From: Emydura subglobosa
Lineage: Eukaryota > Chordata > Testudines > Chelidae
Assembly: GCA_007922225.1 (NCBI GenBank)
Contig: ML679966.1
Location: 54,045,870 to 54,109,869 of the forward strand
DNA length: 64,000 bases
Direction: 5' to 3'
Shown here: in pieces, positions 38,756 to 51,400 of the stretch
Layout of the letters: each line of letters opens with the position of its first letter
Position numbering within the stretch: the first letter of the stretch is position 1
Notes under the pieces: model-generated
Told to the model about the DNA's origin: nothing
Databases searched by the model: none
The model's input: the letters and a program-made list of their open reading frames with translations, nothing else
Program-made: the position numbers and the translations under genes

Positions 38756-39499
38756 GGTGGGAAAGCACAAAAACCGCTAAGTAGATACAATTTCTGACCA
38801 CTGACTATGACAGACTGGAGTAGTGTTCCAAAACAAACAAGACACAAAGGGAGTAATACTTTGAAAAGGAGCTCTTAGCCCATCATCAGGAAGTTCTGGC
38901 AGCATGTGAAAGTGTTAACATGTCAAGTATTTGCACCTCAGGCTGCGAGTTTGGTTATATTGAAGCCAACTGACATTGCAAATATCCATCAGAAGCAACT
39001 AATGTCCATATAAATGTCAGACTCCTTTCTATTGCTCCTACATGAGCAAGAAAGATAGCTAGCTAGCTAGTGGTGGGACTTAGCCCCTAAAAGTAAATTT
39101 ATAGTGAATTTGTCAACTGCATTCACACCCTTTAAAATTATGGACATACTGTCACACAGCTCTATTTACACCATAGAGAGAGGCATGAGTAGTGATGTAC
39201 TGCTCAATTTGTTTGGTTGGTTAAAAGCCACCTAGCAAACCTTGGAAAATATATACACACACAGCAGCACTCACTCTGTAGACCAGTCGTACACAGGGTG
39301 ACATACCTCTCTCGACCCATACAGGGACACTATTTAGTGATTAACTAGAAACTGTGCAGTGATGTTATTCTTTGAGTTAACAATAATGGCAATATTCAGT
39401 ACCTACACAGTGTATGTTACAATTCTCTTTTCAGCTACAAGGGTGTAACTGGGGGGAGAACTTGGACCGATATCTTCAATGTACATTTCTTCCAAGAAA

Positions 39500-39870
39500 T
39501 TTTAATATATACATTAATTAAATCTTCATTGTAGGTAGGTGTTATGCTCCTTTTACAGGCATGTATATTGAATACAGATGTTAAGACCAAAACTTCCACA
39601 CTAGGATTCTTAAGGTTAGCTGCCTAAATCAATATTTAGACACCTGAGTAAGTGGCCTGATTTTTCAGAGGTGCTGAGCACTTGCAGCTCCCACGGAGTT
39701 GTGGGTTATCAGCACCTTTGAAAGTCAAGCTATTTAGTTACATGCCCATCTGTATTCATCCTAGCTAGAAAATGCTGACAACAAATTTCCCAAAGTCACA
39801 AAAATCAGTGGGCGTGTCAGAGATTAGAATCACCAGGCACTACCATGTCTCTATGAACATTCTTCTGACG
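39500..39870 (-). repeat. MIR relic, reverse orientation, split by an insertion
   Basis: MIR reverse-complement wording on both sides: 'atgctccttttacagg' before the insert, then 'atttcccaaagtcacaaaaa', 'agagattagaatcaccaggc' after it. The interval 39569-39758 interrupts it. Confidence 0.55.
39569..39758. mobile_element. 190-bp fold-back element nested in a MIR
   Basis: Perfect 12-bp inverted ends, tgaatacagatg and catctgtattca. Inside, 'ttttcagaggtgctgagcac' and 'cagcacctttgaaagtca' form a second, larger imperfect palindrome. No clear target duplication. Confidence 0.6.
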
Positions 39871-42800
39871 TCTTGCTCCCTACCTGATAGAATACTACAT
39901 GTGTTTAGTAATAGCTTCTGCAACACTCTAGATGTGAAACTTATCCTGCATTGTGAGTTTTCCCAGCAGCACCTAATTGGTGATGTATATTTTATCACAT
40001 TAAGCTCCGTTCTAAATACACCTGACACCAGACTGATGCAATTGCTACCATTATCACTCTTTAGGATTACATTCCTTAGATTCAGTTAACATGAAAGCAA
40101 GCATGTTGTAGCAGCTTTTAAAACACTTTTCTATACAGAAGACACCTACAATGGCTCTCTTTGACAAAACAATTGTTGCTTTGGACTCAGTTTGGATAAA
40201 TTCGTATTATACACTTATATGCCTCTTTTCATACACAAATTGTAGAAGAACTAGTCACACCTTCATAATTAATGATGAGTTCTTCTTTAGTACCTAAAGC
40301 AGAAATTCAGCCTCATGATTTTCTATGAAAAATGCAATGTATCTTTCCCAAATGTTCTGCACTTACTTTGAAGGTTTTCCTGATATTCTACAAGTAAATC
40401 TTTTATGAGTTAGCATTAATTTAAAAACTGGTGCAGGGCATGCAAAATTATTGTAATGAAAGGTCAGCTTAGTATAGCAAGAGCTAGGCCCTAGAGATAA
40501 CAGCAGGCTTATGAGCAAGAGTTAGGCCTCTCAAAAGCCAAACTTGTAAGGAATTAAAGAAACTGTCTCCGGGTCTAAAAATACCCTTAAAATAAATATA
40601 AAAGCCAGATGACATAGGGTCAGCAGAAAATTAGCAGTTTTAGCAGCAAAATCAGCAACTTTAGTAATAAATAACTGACATTTTATTGCAAAATGGCCCT
40701 TAGCTAACTGCCAATAAACTAATAAAAAACAAGTATTAAGGCCCAATCTCCTGCATTTCTCATATTTCTGTGGTGGTAAGTTCCTCTCCAGTGGCACTGA
40801 TGTTGAATACAGATAAAAAAAAAAGCACAATCTGCCCAAAGCAGTCATTTGGATATAATTATTTCAGGTCTGAACAATCAAACATACTTTTCAGTATCAA
40901 GTTACTAATTAGCCACAGGCTTTTGTTGGTCTGGATTTTAATTATGGTCTCTCTCTATTCTAAACCTTAATTTTGTATTTAATGGAGGTGAAGAAGGATG
41001 GGTGCATAAATGCTAAGGAGAGTCCTGTATCTTAGGAAATATTAATCTTTAGTGAACAGGGCAGGGTCCAGGAGGGTGGGCCAAATTCCTTTGGGTGGTG
41101 TCACAGCTCCTGGAGGCCAGTTAGAGGCAGCCCTCTTTGTATGGGGGCTACTACTGATCAATCACAGTACCTCTAAGTTGTGCAGGAATGGGGCTGCTTG
41201 TAAAAGGGGGCACCAGCTGGAAACAGGCCTTTTCCTGCTATGCTCTCCTTCCCTGGCCATGAAAATACCACCTCTCTCCCCTTTTCTTTTCGGTTATTGC
41301 TTGCTGATATCTATTGCCTCATTCCTCTGTTTGTATGTGGTTGCCCATTGTACATCATGGTTATTGTAGGGTGTCATCAGTGCAATCATCTGTTTGCATG
41401 GGTACCTTCTCACTCCCACTCTGACCCTTGCATGTTGGGTAAAAGTGCTGGGTAAAGGGCTCTAAAAGCCTTGAATTGGACTGGTGGTGAATTCCTCCTG
41501 TGCAGGAAGCAATGTAGCCAGCTGCATGCTGCTTTTAGAGGACCTTCTTGCAAACCCTAGTGAAGGGGTCCAGGTGGGCAGTAGGGGCATGAGGACTGGA
41601 GCTGCAGAATTTAGTGCTGCACAGATTCTGGGATGCTCTGCTTCCACAGCCAGCCACAGTTTGGCTGATGTAACTTACCTTCCCCAAGGCTTTCTAAATT
41701 ATTCTGGGAACCACTCTGGTCCCCAGAGCAGTGCAGAATCAGTAGGGTGTAAAGATGGCTTACAGCCACTTTAGCCCTTCCTCTCCTCATAGGCTTCTAG
41801 GTCTATGCTCCTCTCTTAGTACAGCATAGCATCTCACCCCAGGATTTAAAAACAGCTACACACTTTTGCACTGTACAGGCACATTTGGACTTTGAAGCAA
41901 CTGTGCAGGTTTCCTCTTTCACGGGTACAGCCTATTTGCTCAATATGCATGTGTTTCATGGTTCACTGACTTGATGTTTCTTTCTCAGAGTCACAAATTT
42001 AGTCACTTGGCATTGGCAGAAGAAGTAAGGTTCCTCTCAGAAGGAAAGAATTATTGGGGGATGGCACAAATCCAAAGTTAAGGGCAATACTTTTTCCTCC
42101 ACAAATCAGACACTAACTTACCTATCGTGAAAAAGAGGGCTGGATTCAGAAGGAATCCCAAGCTCCGATGGCTAGACGCAGTGATTTCTTCTTTCAGTAG
42201 CCAGCTTCGGCTGTAGGCTTTGGAATAACAAGGTCTGTTAGGATCTTGGGTTTAAACAGGATGTTTAAGCCTGGGTCACTTTAGCATGTTCTGGGTTTGA
42301 GCATGAGAAGGTATGGGGGAGCAGTTCAACTCTGCTCTTTTTCACATTTCATTTCAGCTAGGACAGAATCCTCTAATGCTTATCTCTGTCCTCACTGGAC
42401 CCTGCCACTCCCAAAGGAAGGGAAACAGACTGGAACAATGCAAACTACACTGTAAACATATGAGGAGATGTATGCTGGGAAAGTATTTGACAAGATGAAG
42501 GCATTATTTCACTAGGCTTACAAAAGTTTTAGATTTAACAAAAGTTTTCCTTAACATTACTTTAAATTCCTGGATTTTGTATTGTTTCCATAATTTGAGT
42601 ATTCAGTTAGAAGTGCTGCAGCTAGAACATGATCTCTCCTGAATTTCAGTATAGCCTTCTCCCTCCTCCAAACACACACACTGTAAAAACAAAAAGCCAA
42701 GTTCTTCTGCACCTGAACTGTCTGCTGAAATTCTGGCTCAAAAAGGAATCATGATGTCAGTCTAAAAACTTGTGCCTAAGCTACTCATCATCCTTTTAAT

Positions 42801-43850
42801 GACCACAAAACTGTTTTGTCTGCTTTTCACAGATGTGCAGAAAATAATTAGGAAGATTATATTTTTAATATACCAGCAATAGTTCTGACCATGAACTAAA
42901 CTTTTTAAACTTCATTAAGGTAAGAATAGCTGTTGTAGCCTATTAATCACTGGTGCTTGAGCTTCTCTTACTTGTACTCACCTGAATACAGTTAGCACAC
43001 ATTATTTTGGACAAGCCACTACAAATAATGACCATCAATATTTCATTGCAACAGTAAGTGTCCTCCGCATTCATTGCAGCTGTAAGTTTGAACCCTATCT
43101 TTGCTACTTCTTTTTAGCTGTATCATTTTTATAGTTAAATATAAATTGACTGGTTTTATGGACTACTGAACACAAGCAGAAACTAAATATCTCACTTGAT
43201 TCTACCATTGGTTCTCAATGCATTATTTGCCCTCTTTAGCATCTTATTATAGGCCATTGATCAGAATGGTTCTTTTGATTTTGGCCAGTTGTAAAATCGC
43301 AAGTCACCATACCCATTATGGAGACAAAACATGAAGCATAGAACCCAGTAGACACAAGGTTTAGCATGGCTGATGGAAGCATAGACACAACTGAAAAAAA
43401 TTTGGATTTCAGTAGAAATCAAACGTGAATTTTTCAGGGTAAGTCCTGAAGTCAATGGAAATTTCCCCTGAATTGGGGATTAAGGTTTTGGTCCTTTGTC
43501 AGCTAAATAAACTTACACTCAATTACAAAATCTGGAAATAAGTTGAATATGAAAACAGTTAAAAGATAAAGTGATTAGTTTTCTGGATAATGAATCAATA
43601 TGTCCAGTCTTTTGGGAGACTGAGAAATGATCTTTTCTTTGCCTTTCTTCTGCCCTATTTTAAAAAAAAAATTAAAGAAAAAAACAACTCTCTCTTAGAA
43701 ATGTACCACTCTCTCCTCTTTCTAAACATTTTCAATCAGCCCTTCCGGGTACAGCAATTCCTGGCAGTACTGATCCAGGACACAGACAACATAAAATTCC
43801 ATCTTCCGTGTTGCAAAAGTCTTTGAAGGAGACAGAAGGCAGAATTCTTG
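39871..43850. other. Intron, no gene seen
   Basis: Mostly AT-rich. The block 41050-41800 is GC-richer and probably an unidentified interspersed repeat; its frames (41052-41774) have no family match. A relic 'gaagtcaatggaaatttccc' is at 43448-43468. Confidence 0.4.
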
Positions 43851-43854
43851 TGTA

Positions 43855-44150
43855 GTCTTAAAGCCTTGTCTACACTAGAAAAGTTTTGGTGGCATAGCTA
43901 TACTGGTACATATACTGACAAACTTCTGAGTGTAGATGCGCCATATATCAACATAAAAATGTTTTTCCTTATGTCTCCTGGGGAATCGGCGTTAACTATA
44001 TTGTCAAAAGATCTTTTATGCTGGTGTAAGTGTCTCCATACTATGGCTTACACTGACATAGCAACATTAATTAAAAACAAAATCAAAACAAAACAAAAAA
44101 TCATACCCAACAGATATGTTATGCAATTATAAGTTTTAAGTGTAGACAAA
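43855..44150. mobile_element. MITE of the GTCTACACT group
   Basis: Left 'cttaaagccttgtctacact' and right 'aagtgtagacaaaagcc' are inverted ends. Internal 'ggcatagctatactggtaca' and 'gctggtgtaagtgtctccat' fit the 'tatactggtgtaa' subfamily. Confidence 0.65.
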
Positions 44151-44793
44151 AGCCAAACTGATCTTTGCTATGCAGTGCAAATTGTAATGTCATTGACATC
44201 TGCTGTAAGTTTTTTAAACCCATCTTTCCCATCTTGTGCAGTTTTTATCATATTATAATAGCCCAGAACCAACATCAATGGGATGTCAGTAGAAATAGCT
44301 TGTCTGTGTTTTATCATCATATGATCATAAGAAAAACAACATACAAAAACCTACATACATGGAGATTTAGCAATTGCACAAAATCAAGAACTTTCAGCAT
44401 AAAAATGGTTAGTCAAATGATATTCAGTTATAGGAGAAGTGGTGATATGTAAGATTCTCAGAGCAGTACAACATTTAGGTACAAGTGGTTGAATAAAGGG
44501 CAGAATACCAGCCATTAACCTGAATTTCTTTTGTTTTGTGGCTTTAACTTAATATAACAAGAACAACAACATTTTAATGTATTTTCATTTGGTATGATTT
44601 TAAAATAAAAGTACATGGGTCTTTCTTGTACTCAGCTGCTTGGGATTTAATCCATACTAGTGAGAAAGACACAGACACAATCAAGATTCTGGCCATTACT
44701 TGTCTAAAACACAATGGTTCTAGGGCAGAATGTTTGATTTCAACAGCCAGCAAATTTAGAAAGGGAGAATAAAAATCAGGCAGAAATACTCAC
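44151..44793. other. Intron adjoining the linker exon, no feature seen
   Basis: AT-rich with no recognised repeat. The donor of the linker exon is at its right end. Confidence 0.5.
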
Positions 44794-45139
44794 AGCTTTG
44801 GTTTGGCAAGGACTGGTGGTGGTTCCTTCGTGGGTGAAAGGAGGACAGCTGGAACTGAGGCAGATTTATCACTGTTAGCTTTGCTGTTAATCACTCCATT
44901 TGCTCCATGACTGGGATGGATGCCATTGGTTTTCTTCTCAGCAGAGTTGAACTGTAACTGAACGGCTGCTATGTTGGGTCTAAATTCAGTGTTGTTCACC
45001 TGTTGGCTCTCTGTATGCATCTTTGGAGGAAGCTCAAGAGAACTAATCTCAAGAATTGAAGGGGGAGGTGGGAAATGTTGGAAATCATCACTGTTGGATT
45101 CTCTTGTTGACAGCTCATGGCCAGAGCTTTCAGAACTAG
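44794..45139 (-). CDS. PALLD: PALLD exon: Ig2 to proline-rich linker with FPPPP motif
   Basis: A 346-nt exon entered with one base pending (G+CT = Ala) after the acceptor tttttttattttag, and left with two bases (CT) at the donor gtgagtattt. It encodes about 115 residues. Near the N-terminus is DDFQHFPPPPSILE; the FPPPP codons occupy 45074-45060, a class-I EVH1 ligand motif of the kind by which palladin binds Ena/VASP proteins. The middle reads QQVNN...QLQFNSAEKKTNG, and the end is LLSPTKEPPPVLAKPKL, a palladin signature. The sequence is low-complexity, rich in Ser, Asn and Pro, and predicted to be disordered. In family members the next exon starts DPLKLQQ; I did not find it in the remaining 44.8 kb, so a long intron follows. 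Confidence 0.95.
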
Positions 45140-45759
45140 CTAAAATAAAAAAAGATAATCCCTGTCCAACAAGTCATTCAAACTACATAACAGATACTTC
45201 AACACATATGCACAATGTGCTTTTAGCTCATTAAAGGTGAGATCACTGCACTTTTGTTATATATAGTAGCTACATCAGCTGGATATTCTTTCTGGAGCTC
45301 TCACAAATATTCATGCCAAATTTAATAAGCTACTGACTATTCATTTCCCAACTACCCATGATGCAGGTGGAACTAGTTGCCAGTTAAGAATGAATGATTT
45401 ACAACTATTCAAGGAGAACCACCAGATTGAACTTGTCCGAGATGGAATTTTGTTAGCATTCACTGCACATTTTCAACAACATATATATGAGCATTTGTAG
45501 ACTCCAAAACTTAACTGCCTGCATTTCTGTTTTAAATTTTACAAAAAACATAAGGATTTTATTTTCACTTTTGTCACCATAACTTCATCTATTTTCTTTT
45601 TTGATTCTGCTGCCATCTAGCCCCAGAGTCCTGATGTTAAAGAATCTGTCCTAGCTTGGTTACATTATTTTTCCTAAACTTTTTTTGTATAAATAAAAAT
45701 TATTATTAAGAAACGAACAAATTTAATTTTGGCACTCAATGTGTTTGTTCCATCTGAGG

Positions 45760-45935
45760 AGGGCAACACACTTTGTAATGTAGTTTCATCCATCAGGTAG
45801 GTAGATATTTTCCCCACTTTATGGATGAGATAAGTAAGATTCACAAATGTGGGCAACTATCCCAAGATCATACTGGATACCAGTGATAGGACTGGAAATA
45901 GAACTGAGGTTTCCTGGCATGTCAATCGTCTGATT
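45760..45935 (-). repeat. MIR relic, reverse orientation
   Basis: 'attttccccactttatggat', 'gcaactatcccaagatcata' and 'ggactggaaatagaactgag' follow the MIR reverse complement (ccccattttacagatg..., gcccaaggtcacac..., gggattagaaccc...). Confidence 0.65.
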
Positions 45936-46109
45936 TAGTTACAAGAAAAAATTCTCTACGTGAACAACTAAAAGCTGTGCTCTAACAGGGAGCAATAAAG
46001 ATGGTATAGATTGGATTTATTTCTGTGGGATGCTGGTTTTAGTATTGAGAACTGGTCAATGGTTTAGCTTTCTTAAAAAAACCCACCTATTTCTGGTGTC
46101 ATTTTAAAT

Positions 46110-46310
46110 GAGCATAAATCACACAATCATAGAAATGATGAGAGGTCATCCAGTCCAGGCCCCTGTGCTGAGGCAGGAACAAGTAATCCCTGACAGGTAT
46201 TTATCTAACCTGTTTTTAAAACCTCTAGTGATGGGGATTCTACCACTTCTCTTGGAATCTTATTCCAGATCTTAACTATTCTTATAGTTAGCAAGTTTTT
46301 TGGTTTTGTT
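46110..46310 (-). mobile_element. CR1 fragment, antisense
   Basis: 'aatcatagaaatgatgagag', 'gtcatccagtccaggcccct', 'gtgctgaggcaggaacaagt' and 'ggggattctaccacttctct' are the classic antisense CR1 3' UTR/ORF2-end wording. Confidence 0.8.
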
Positions 46311-46960
46311 TTTAAACATTTCACTTAAATAAAGTACTTCTGACTTGTTTGACTTCTGGCTTTCACACATTTCATTCCAGGGTTCTATTTATTCGATCCC
46401 ATTTCTACTTGATAATTTCTCCACAATTCCCTCGTGACGTTACTTTTTCATGTTCGTAGTGCTTTATAATCAGACCTTTCATTAACACTTTAGCTGCTTA
46501 GATAATATCTTTTTTGTTTATTTTATTCCCCCTTGTTTTTTTAGGCTCAGTAACTACATTAAAACAGTTTTCACATGTCTGTCTGCATTGCTGCAGGAAG
46601 ATGAAACTCTGATTAAGCTGCATCTGCTTGATAGTACTTGACCCTATCAATTAGCAGCTGGAATCGATTTATACGGGTCTATATGGCTCCTTTTTAAATG
46701 TCTTGAGGATAAATGCAATAGTCATCCCATATCTCCCTTAGAAATAGCTTTCAGACTTAGAATGTAATCAGTCAGTACTGGGAGATGTGGGAAGACCCAC
46801 ACATAGGCTAAGCAGGAGATGCAGCAAGAAGTTGCCCAGACAAAATCTCTCTCACAGCAGCTGTTTTCTACAAGGGAAGTAGCCAGATAATTGCATAGGT
46901 GTCATATACATTAAATTATCTAAGAACTGCAATGTACAGTTCTCTCCTTTTGACACATAC

Positions 46961-47080
46961 CTGAGCAGACCGTTAGCTGTGCACTGCTTGTCATGGATCC
47001 ATATTCATTTCTTGCTGTGCATGTGAAGGTTCCTGCATCTTCAGGAAAAGTTTCTGCAATTACTAAAGTACATATCTCCT
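46961..47080 (-). CDS. PALLD: PALLD exon: second half of the same Ig domain
   Basis: A 120-nt exon entered with one base pending (G+AG = Glu) after the acceptor attcatttctag, and left with one base (G) at the donor gtatgtgtca. It encodes EEICTLVIAETFPEDAG, then TFTCTARNEYGSMTSSAQLTVCS. It carries the F-strand signature D-x-G-x-F-x-C of I-set domains (EDAGTFTC), whose cysteine pairs with the one in LECRV of the upstream exon. The usual Tyr before Cys is Phe here, as in human palladin from memory. The ending AQLTV is the G strand. The exon is too short and open-ended to stand out as an ORF and was found by reading the minus strand between repeats. Confidence 0.94.
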
Positions 47081-48159
47081 CTAGAAATGAATAGAGAGGA
47101 ACAAACCAATGATCAGCTACTTAAGGTGCTGTACATGATATTGTGCATTTGGATATCTTAATGCATTGTGAGACAGAAGGCTAAGGGTGAAATGCTCTTA
47201 AACCAGAGGAGTGTAGGAACACCCATATAATCACTCAAAGATATTGCTTTAAAATGGTTTAACATCCTAAACAGATAGATTTATTGAGCTATGTTTTCAA
47301 AAGGGGCTTAAATCTGACCATTTTTCATACCCAAGTTTTTTCATACCCATATTTGTGTACTCAAAAGCTGATTTTTGTCCACAGACTGAGTTTGCACATG
47401 CAAATAATCTAGCTATTCAGTTTCCATGTGCAAATACAGCTTGCACACTTTAATCCAAGTCAGATCTAAGATTTATGTTGCTGTTATTTGCAGATTACAA
47501 TATGGATAAAAAAAAAGTAAGAAACAGCTAAATTCTTTGAGATAGAACAAACCATTATAAAGTGTATACATTTTTAAAAAATTAAATAAAACATTAAAAA
47601 ATACAGAAGTCTTTCATTTGAAGAAAGTCAGTTTGTGTTGAATATTTAGCTCCTTCTATTGCTCCCTGCTTTTTTCATACACTTGCACATCTCTTATGAC
47701 CCTTAACAAGAATACCATAGTTAAGATCTGGTCACACTGAAGTCAACAGGAGTTTTGTCATCAATGTCCAGGAGACCAAAATTTGGCCCTGCACTGCCTA
47801 ACTTCAACAGGACCCAAGTTGGAAAGCTTGCATCGAAGTCCAAATCTATCTTAAATTTGGGACTGTTCAAGTCTCAGTTTGAGTGTAGCTGCAAGTATTA
47901 TTTTACTATGGATAAAATCTACTTATTTTCATCACTTTATTCATTGTAATGGTAATGTTTTTTATTAAATGAGCTATATTTTCAGTCTCTCCCAAGAAAT
48001 CAGTCTATTTTATCTCCTACTGCAACTGTCTTTGGTAGGGTATAAATGAAAGGCTGAGACACAATATTAATAATTCTACAGTAGTTTCTGGAAGCAGATT
48101 TAAATAATCCCAATTTTGTATAGTTATCAATAGTTTCAGTTGAAGGTTGCACTAGACAA

Positions 48160-48405
48160 TTGGGGCAGTTCTACACTTAAAATGCTGCAGCACTCCACTG
48201 AAGATACCGCTATGCCGATGTGACAGCTTCTCCTGTCAGCACAGTTAATCCCCCTCCATGAGAGGTGGTAGCTATGTTGATGGGAAAAGCTCTCCTGTTG
48301 ACATAGTGCTGTCTATGATGGGGATTAGGTTGGTATAACTACGTCAACTCAGCGCCCGAGTGATGTAGTTATACCAATGTAAGTCTGTAGTGTAGACCTA
48401 GCCTT
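48160..48405. mobile_element. MITE with internal palindrome
   Basis: Ends 'ggggcagttctacactta' and 'gtagtgtagacctagcctta'. Internal 'ttggtataactacgtcaact' (from 48330) pairs with 'gagtgatgtagttataccaa' (48358-48377). 'gggaaaagctctcctgttga' and 'agcttctcctgtcagcac' are further inverted segments. Confidence 0.75.
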
Positions 48406-51400
48406 AGAAGCTTCCTTTCATAACTACCATTTTATAACACCTCTCCATTCATACACACAGGTCATTTATTACTAAACACATACCACAGTTTAAAAAGACC
48501 CTGTTTCAAAGGAAACAATTTTGTGCTCTCACATAAAGCTCTGCATATTCATCTCATTACCAAATACTACAACTGGCAACCAGCAGAGTTAGAAAAAGCA
48601 ACAGAATATTTGAGACCTCATTGAATTTCACGTGGGAATCACTATGTGGAAAAAGAGTACAGTAAAGCTGGGTCATTTACTAATGCCTTCTCTTAGGTTA
48701 AATAGTGAAACTTTGGGAGTCATTCTTAAAAGTTGCACTGAAGGGCAGCAAACCAATGTCTCAATTGAAGTTAAATGACTTTTCCTTTTTGAAATAATCA
48801 TGTACCCAAAGACTTCCTATGCTGGAGACAGGCTGAAAATGAATGACTAATTAAAAACTTGGCATAGAATTTTTTCCCAGACAATAGAACACTTTTTTGG
48901 GGAGCACAGAGCAGTTGTTCTGTGTAATTGCAGAAAAGGTGTTTGGTATACTGTAATATGATGGATTTTATTTTACCCAGATGAAGATTAATGACTCATG
49001 AAAGGTCTTATCAGGTAAGTAATAAGTAACACAAGCTTAATTTTGAACTACTGAGGTCAGACTTTTCCAAGCCTGGTGTGTTTTAGGAAGTGGACAGTCT
49101 TAAGTAACTTTATGCTACATTGTTAACTACACATGAATCCAGGAGGATGTAACAATCCCTTGGAATGGAATTTGATATGGAAACCATGCTACTTAGTTTC
49201 CTGTTAAAGAACAGAAGAATTCCAAGTACTGAGTATTTCGGGCTAACAAATGAAAATTGAAAACACCATATTTATCACTCATGTTGTGTTACTGGATACA
49301 AAGATAGTAGCCATTAAGCAGAAATATCTTATTTCTGTAAGTGTTTCTATAACAAGACAAGATGTCCTTTAAGATATATTTCAGTTTCTTAGAATTATTA
49401 ACAGGGGAAGCAATGAGAATTTACTTCTCAATAATGGATTGATTTAGTTTACTTTGTATTCTAGCATGATACTTTTTGTCTATTTAAGTAAAATATCTGC
49501 AAATACTACATTGCATTAAAATAAATCTTGTACAAAGTAAACGTAATTACTATATTTTACAAACTGGCTATTTCTGGGCAGGGTGGTTGGACAGGCAAAA
49601 TAGAATTGTATATTTTTGATGTTCTATTATGACAAAATCATGAGAAAACTGGCTAAAGCTATGTTACAGAAACGTCAAAGTGCATCTAACTAATCAAAAG
49701 GTATTTGCAGGTAAGCCAACTCTGTGCTATTGGCTTCATTGGATTTTTTTCCCAAAACCAAGACTGTTTTTATCCCACCCAAAATCCTTGTAAAAGGATT
49801 TATTAGCAAATATTTATATAAAGCACTGGAGTAACATATAGGTTAATTGTGTGTAGGAATTAGGCAAATAATTCCCATAATAGGAACTAGATGACTAATT
49901 CTGTGTATTTAGTTAAGTTTTAAAAACTGATTTTATGCAATTATTTCTTGCCCTGTTGCTGTGTTAAATAAAATCTGGTAATTTGAAGTAAATAATGTCT
50001 GTTCTATTTCCAGCAATCATCAGCTGACAAATAATTTCATCACATTTCTGCTGTATTCCAGACAGCAGTTCTGAAATGCAGTTCTCAAGGCCTTGAACAT
50101 ATTTAACACTTGACTAAATGAGTACAAAAGCATTCTGTTCACTGAAACATGTAAAATGCTGAGACAAGCAAGCACTTGATTATTTTGTCAGTTGGATAAC
50201 AAGAAGGGTTATGTTTTACAGGTTGATCTTTTTCATGTATTGCTTGTGAGTCAGAACCGTCATAAGGGAGAACTAAATGTAGCTAAGAAATCCCTGACCC
50301 CTATGCTTGCAAATAGTATATTTTCTATTAAATCTTTAGGGAGCAAAGCTTTACTCATGTCCATATTGGTATTTCTGTTTTCAGTGTTCTTGTTCTGGAG
50401 CATTTTTACTAATTTCTCCCTGTTGCACTGTTTTTCAGTGATGCATGTTAACTTCCCAGAATGTGTGTGTGCATCACATGAAAGGTGACACTCTTCTTTC
50501 ATCTGCAGCTTTGATTTTTAACTTTGATCTTCAGCTTCCTTCATTGGGATGCACATATAACCCTGGGAAACAAATAGTTTTTGGCCATGATGCACTGTAT
50601 AGAGTAAAAGCTCTATGTATTTCACATTTCCAAAGCCACAACAGAGTTTCTGCCATACAAGTAATAGTGGGTAAGCACAGTGGACATTTTCCACACTGTG
50701 AAAAAATTGTCAGGTGTAAACCTGGGCCCTATTTTTAGTCTTGGTTCTTTACTCCCTGAGCCACAACGGGTTGAGAAAGCAAGGCACTCACCAGGTCCCC
50801 TCTAGTAAATCGGGAATCTGTCTTGGGGATTGGGAGGAACAAGCAAGTGTAAAACAGAAAAAAATTGAGTGTGATGAGAAACCACAGTTACAACAAAGAT
50901 ATAGAGGAGTCTCAAATAAAAACAATAGATAATATCAGCTCAGTCTTGTGAAAACTCTTAACATTGGGTAACAAAAATAATGAAAAAGTTAGTTGACGCC
51001 TACTCTTTTATTTAGGCAATTCCAATCACCATTGTTGCACATCCCTCCTCTCCTCCCACCTACACAGCAGTTCCAGAGTGATTTCAGCATATATTGTCAT
51101 GAGCTCTAAAATTAGAGATTAAAGTTTTTATCATCTGAAAGATGCAGTGTCAAGAGTTCAGAAGACGTGCAGCACTGACTAACTCTGGAAATAGTTCATG
51201 AGATAGGAGTAATGAAATATTTGGTCAGAACTTAACTGAGGGGATGTGTAATGGTTAGCAAAATGGTACAATTTAGGGGCCAATACCTTATGAGCACCAG
51301 AATGAGAAAACTGCTGCTCATTAGGTGTTGGGGTATAGCATGCAAAAATGCAGGCTCTTTACCAGGTAGGCCAAGGAGTTTTCACCATCCCAAGCATCCT

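Larger units (their letters stand above)
1..44793 (-). other. PALLD: PALLD long intron downstream of the linker exon (partial)
   Basis: Starts at the donor gtgagtattt and runs off the left edge of the window without an acceptor exon that I recognise. In mammals the 3' half of PALLD is also read from internal promoters that give shorter isoforms. Such a promoter could lie in or beyond this intron, but I found no CpG-rich promoter-like block or palladin-like first exon here. The intron is mainly interspersed repeats and AT-rich filler, itemised in separate entries. Confidence 0.7.
45140..46960 (-). other. PALLD: PALLD 1.8-kb intron between Ig2 and linker exons
   Basis: Bounded by the donor gtatgtgtca and the acceptor tttttttattttag. 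It contains a reverse-oriented MIR relic (45760-45935) and an antisense CR1 fragment (46110-46310). The rest, including 46320-46950, is AT-rich with no recognised feature. Confidence 0.85.

Noticed and set aside
41050..41800. A possible gene or LTR with frames of about 100 codons
   Set aside because: No domain, splice-consistent structure or repeat ends could be recognised.
44790..45020. The Met at 45020 as a protein start
   Set aside because: The coding frame continues upstream to the acceptor at 45140 with palladin-like residues. The Met is internal to the exon.
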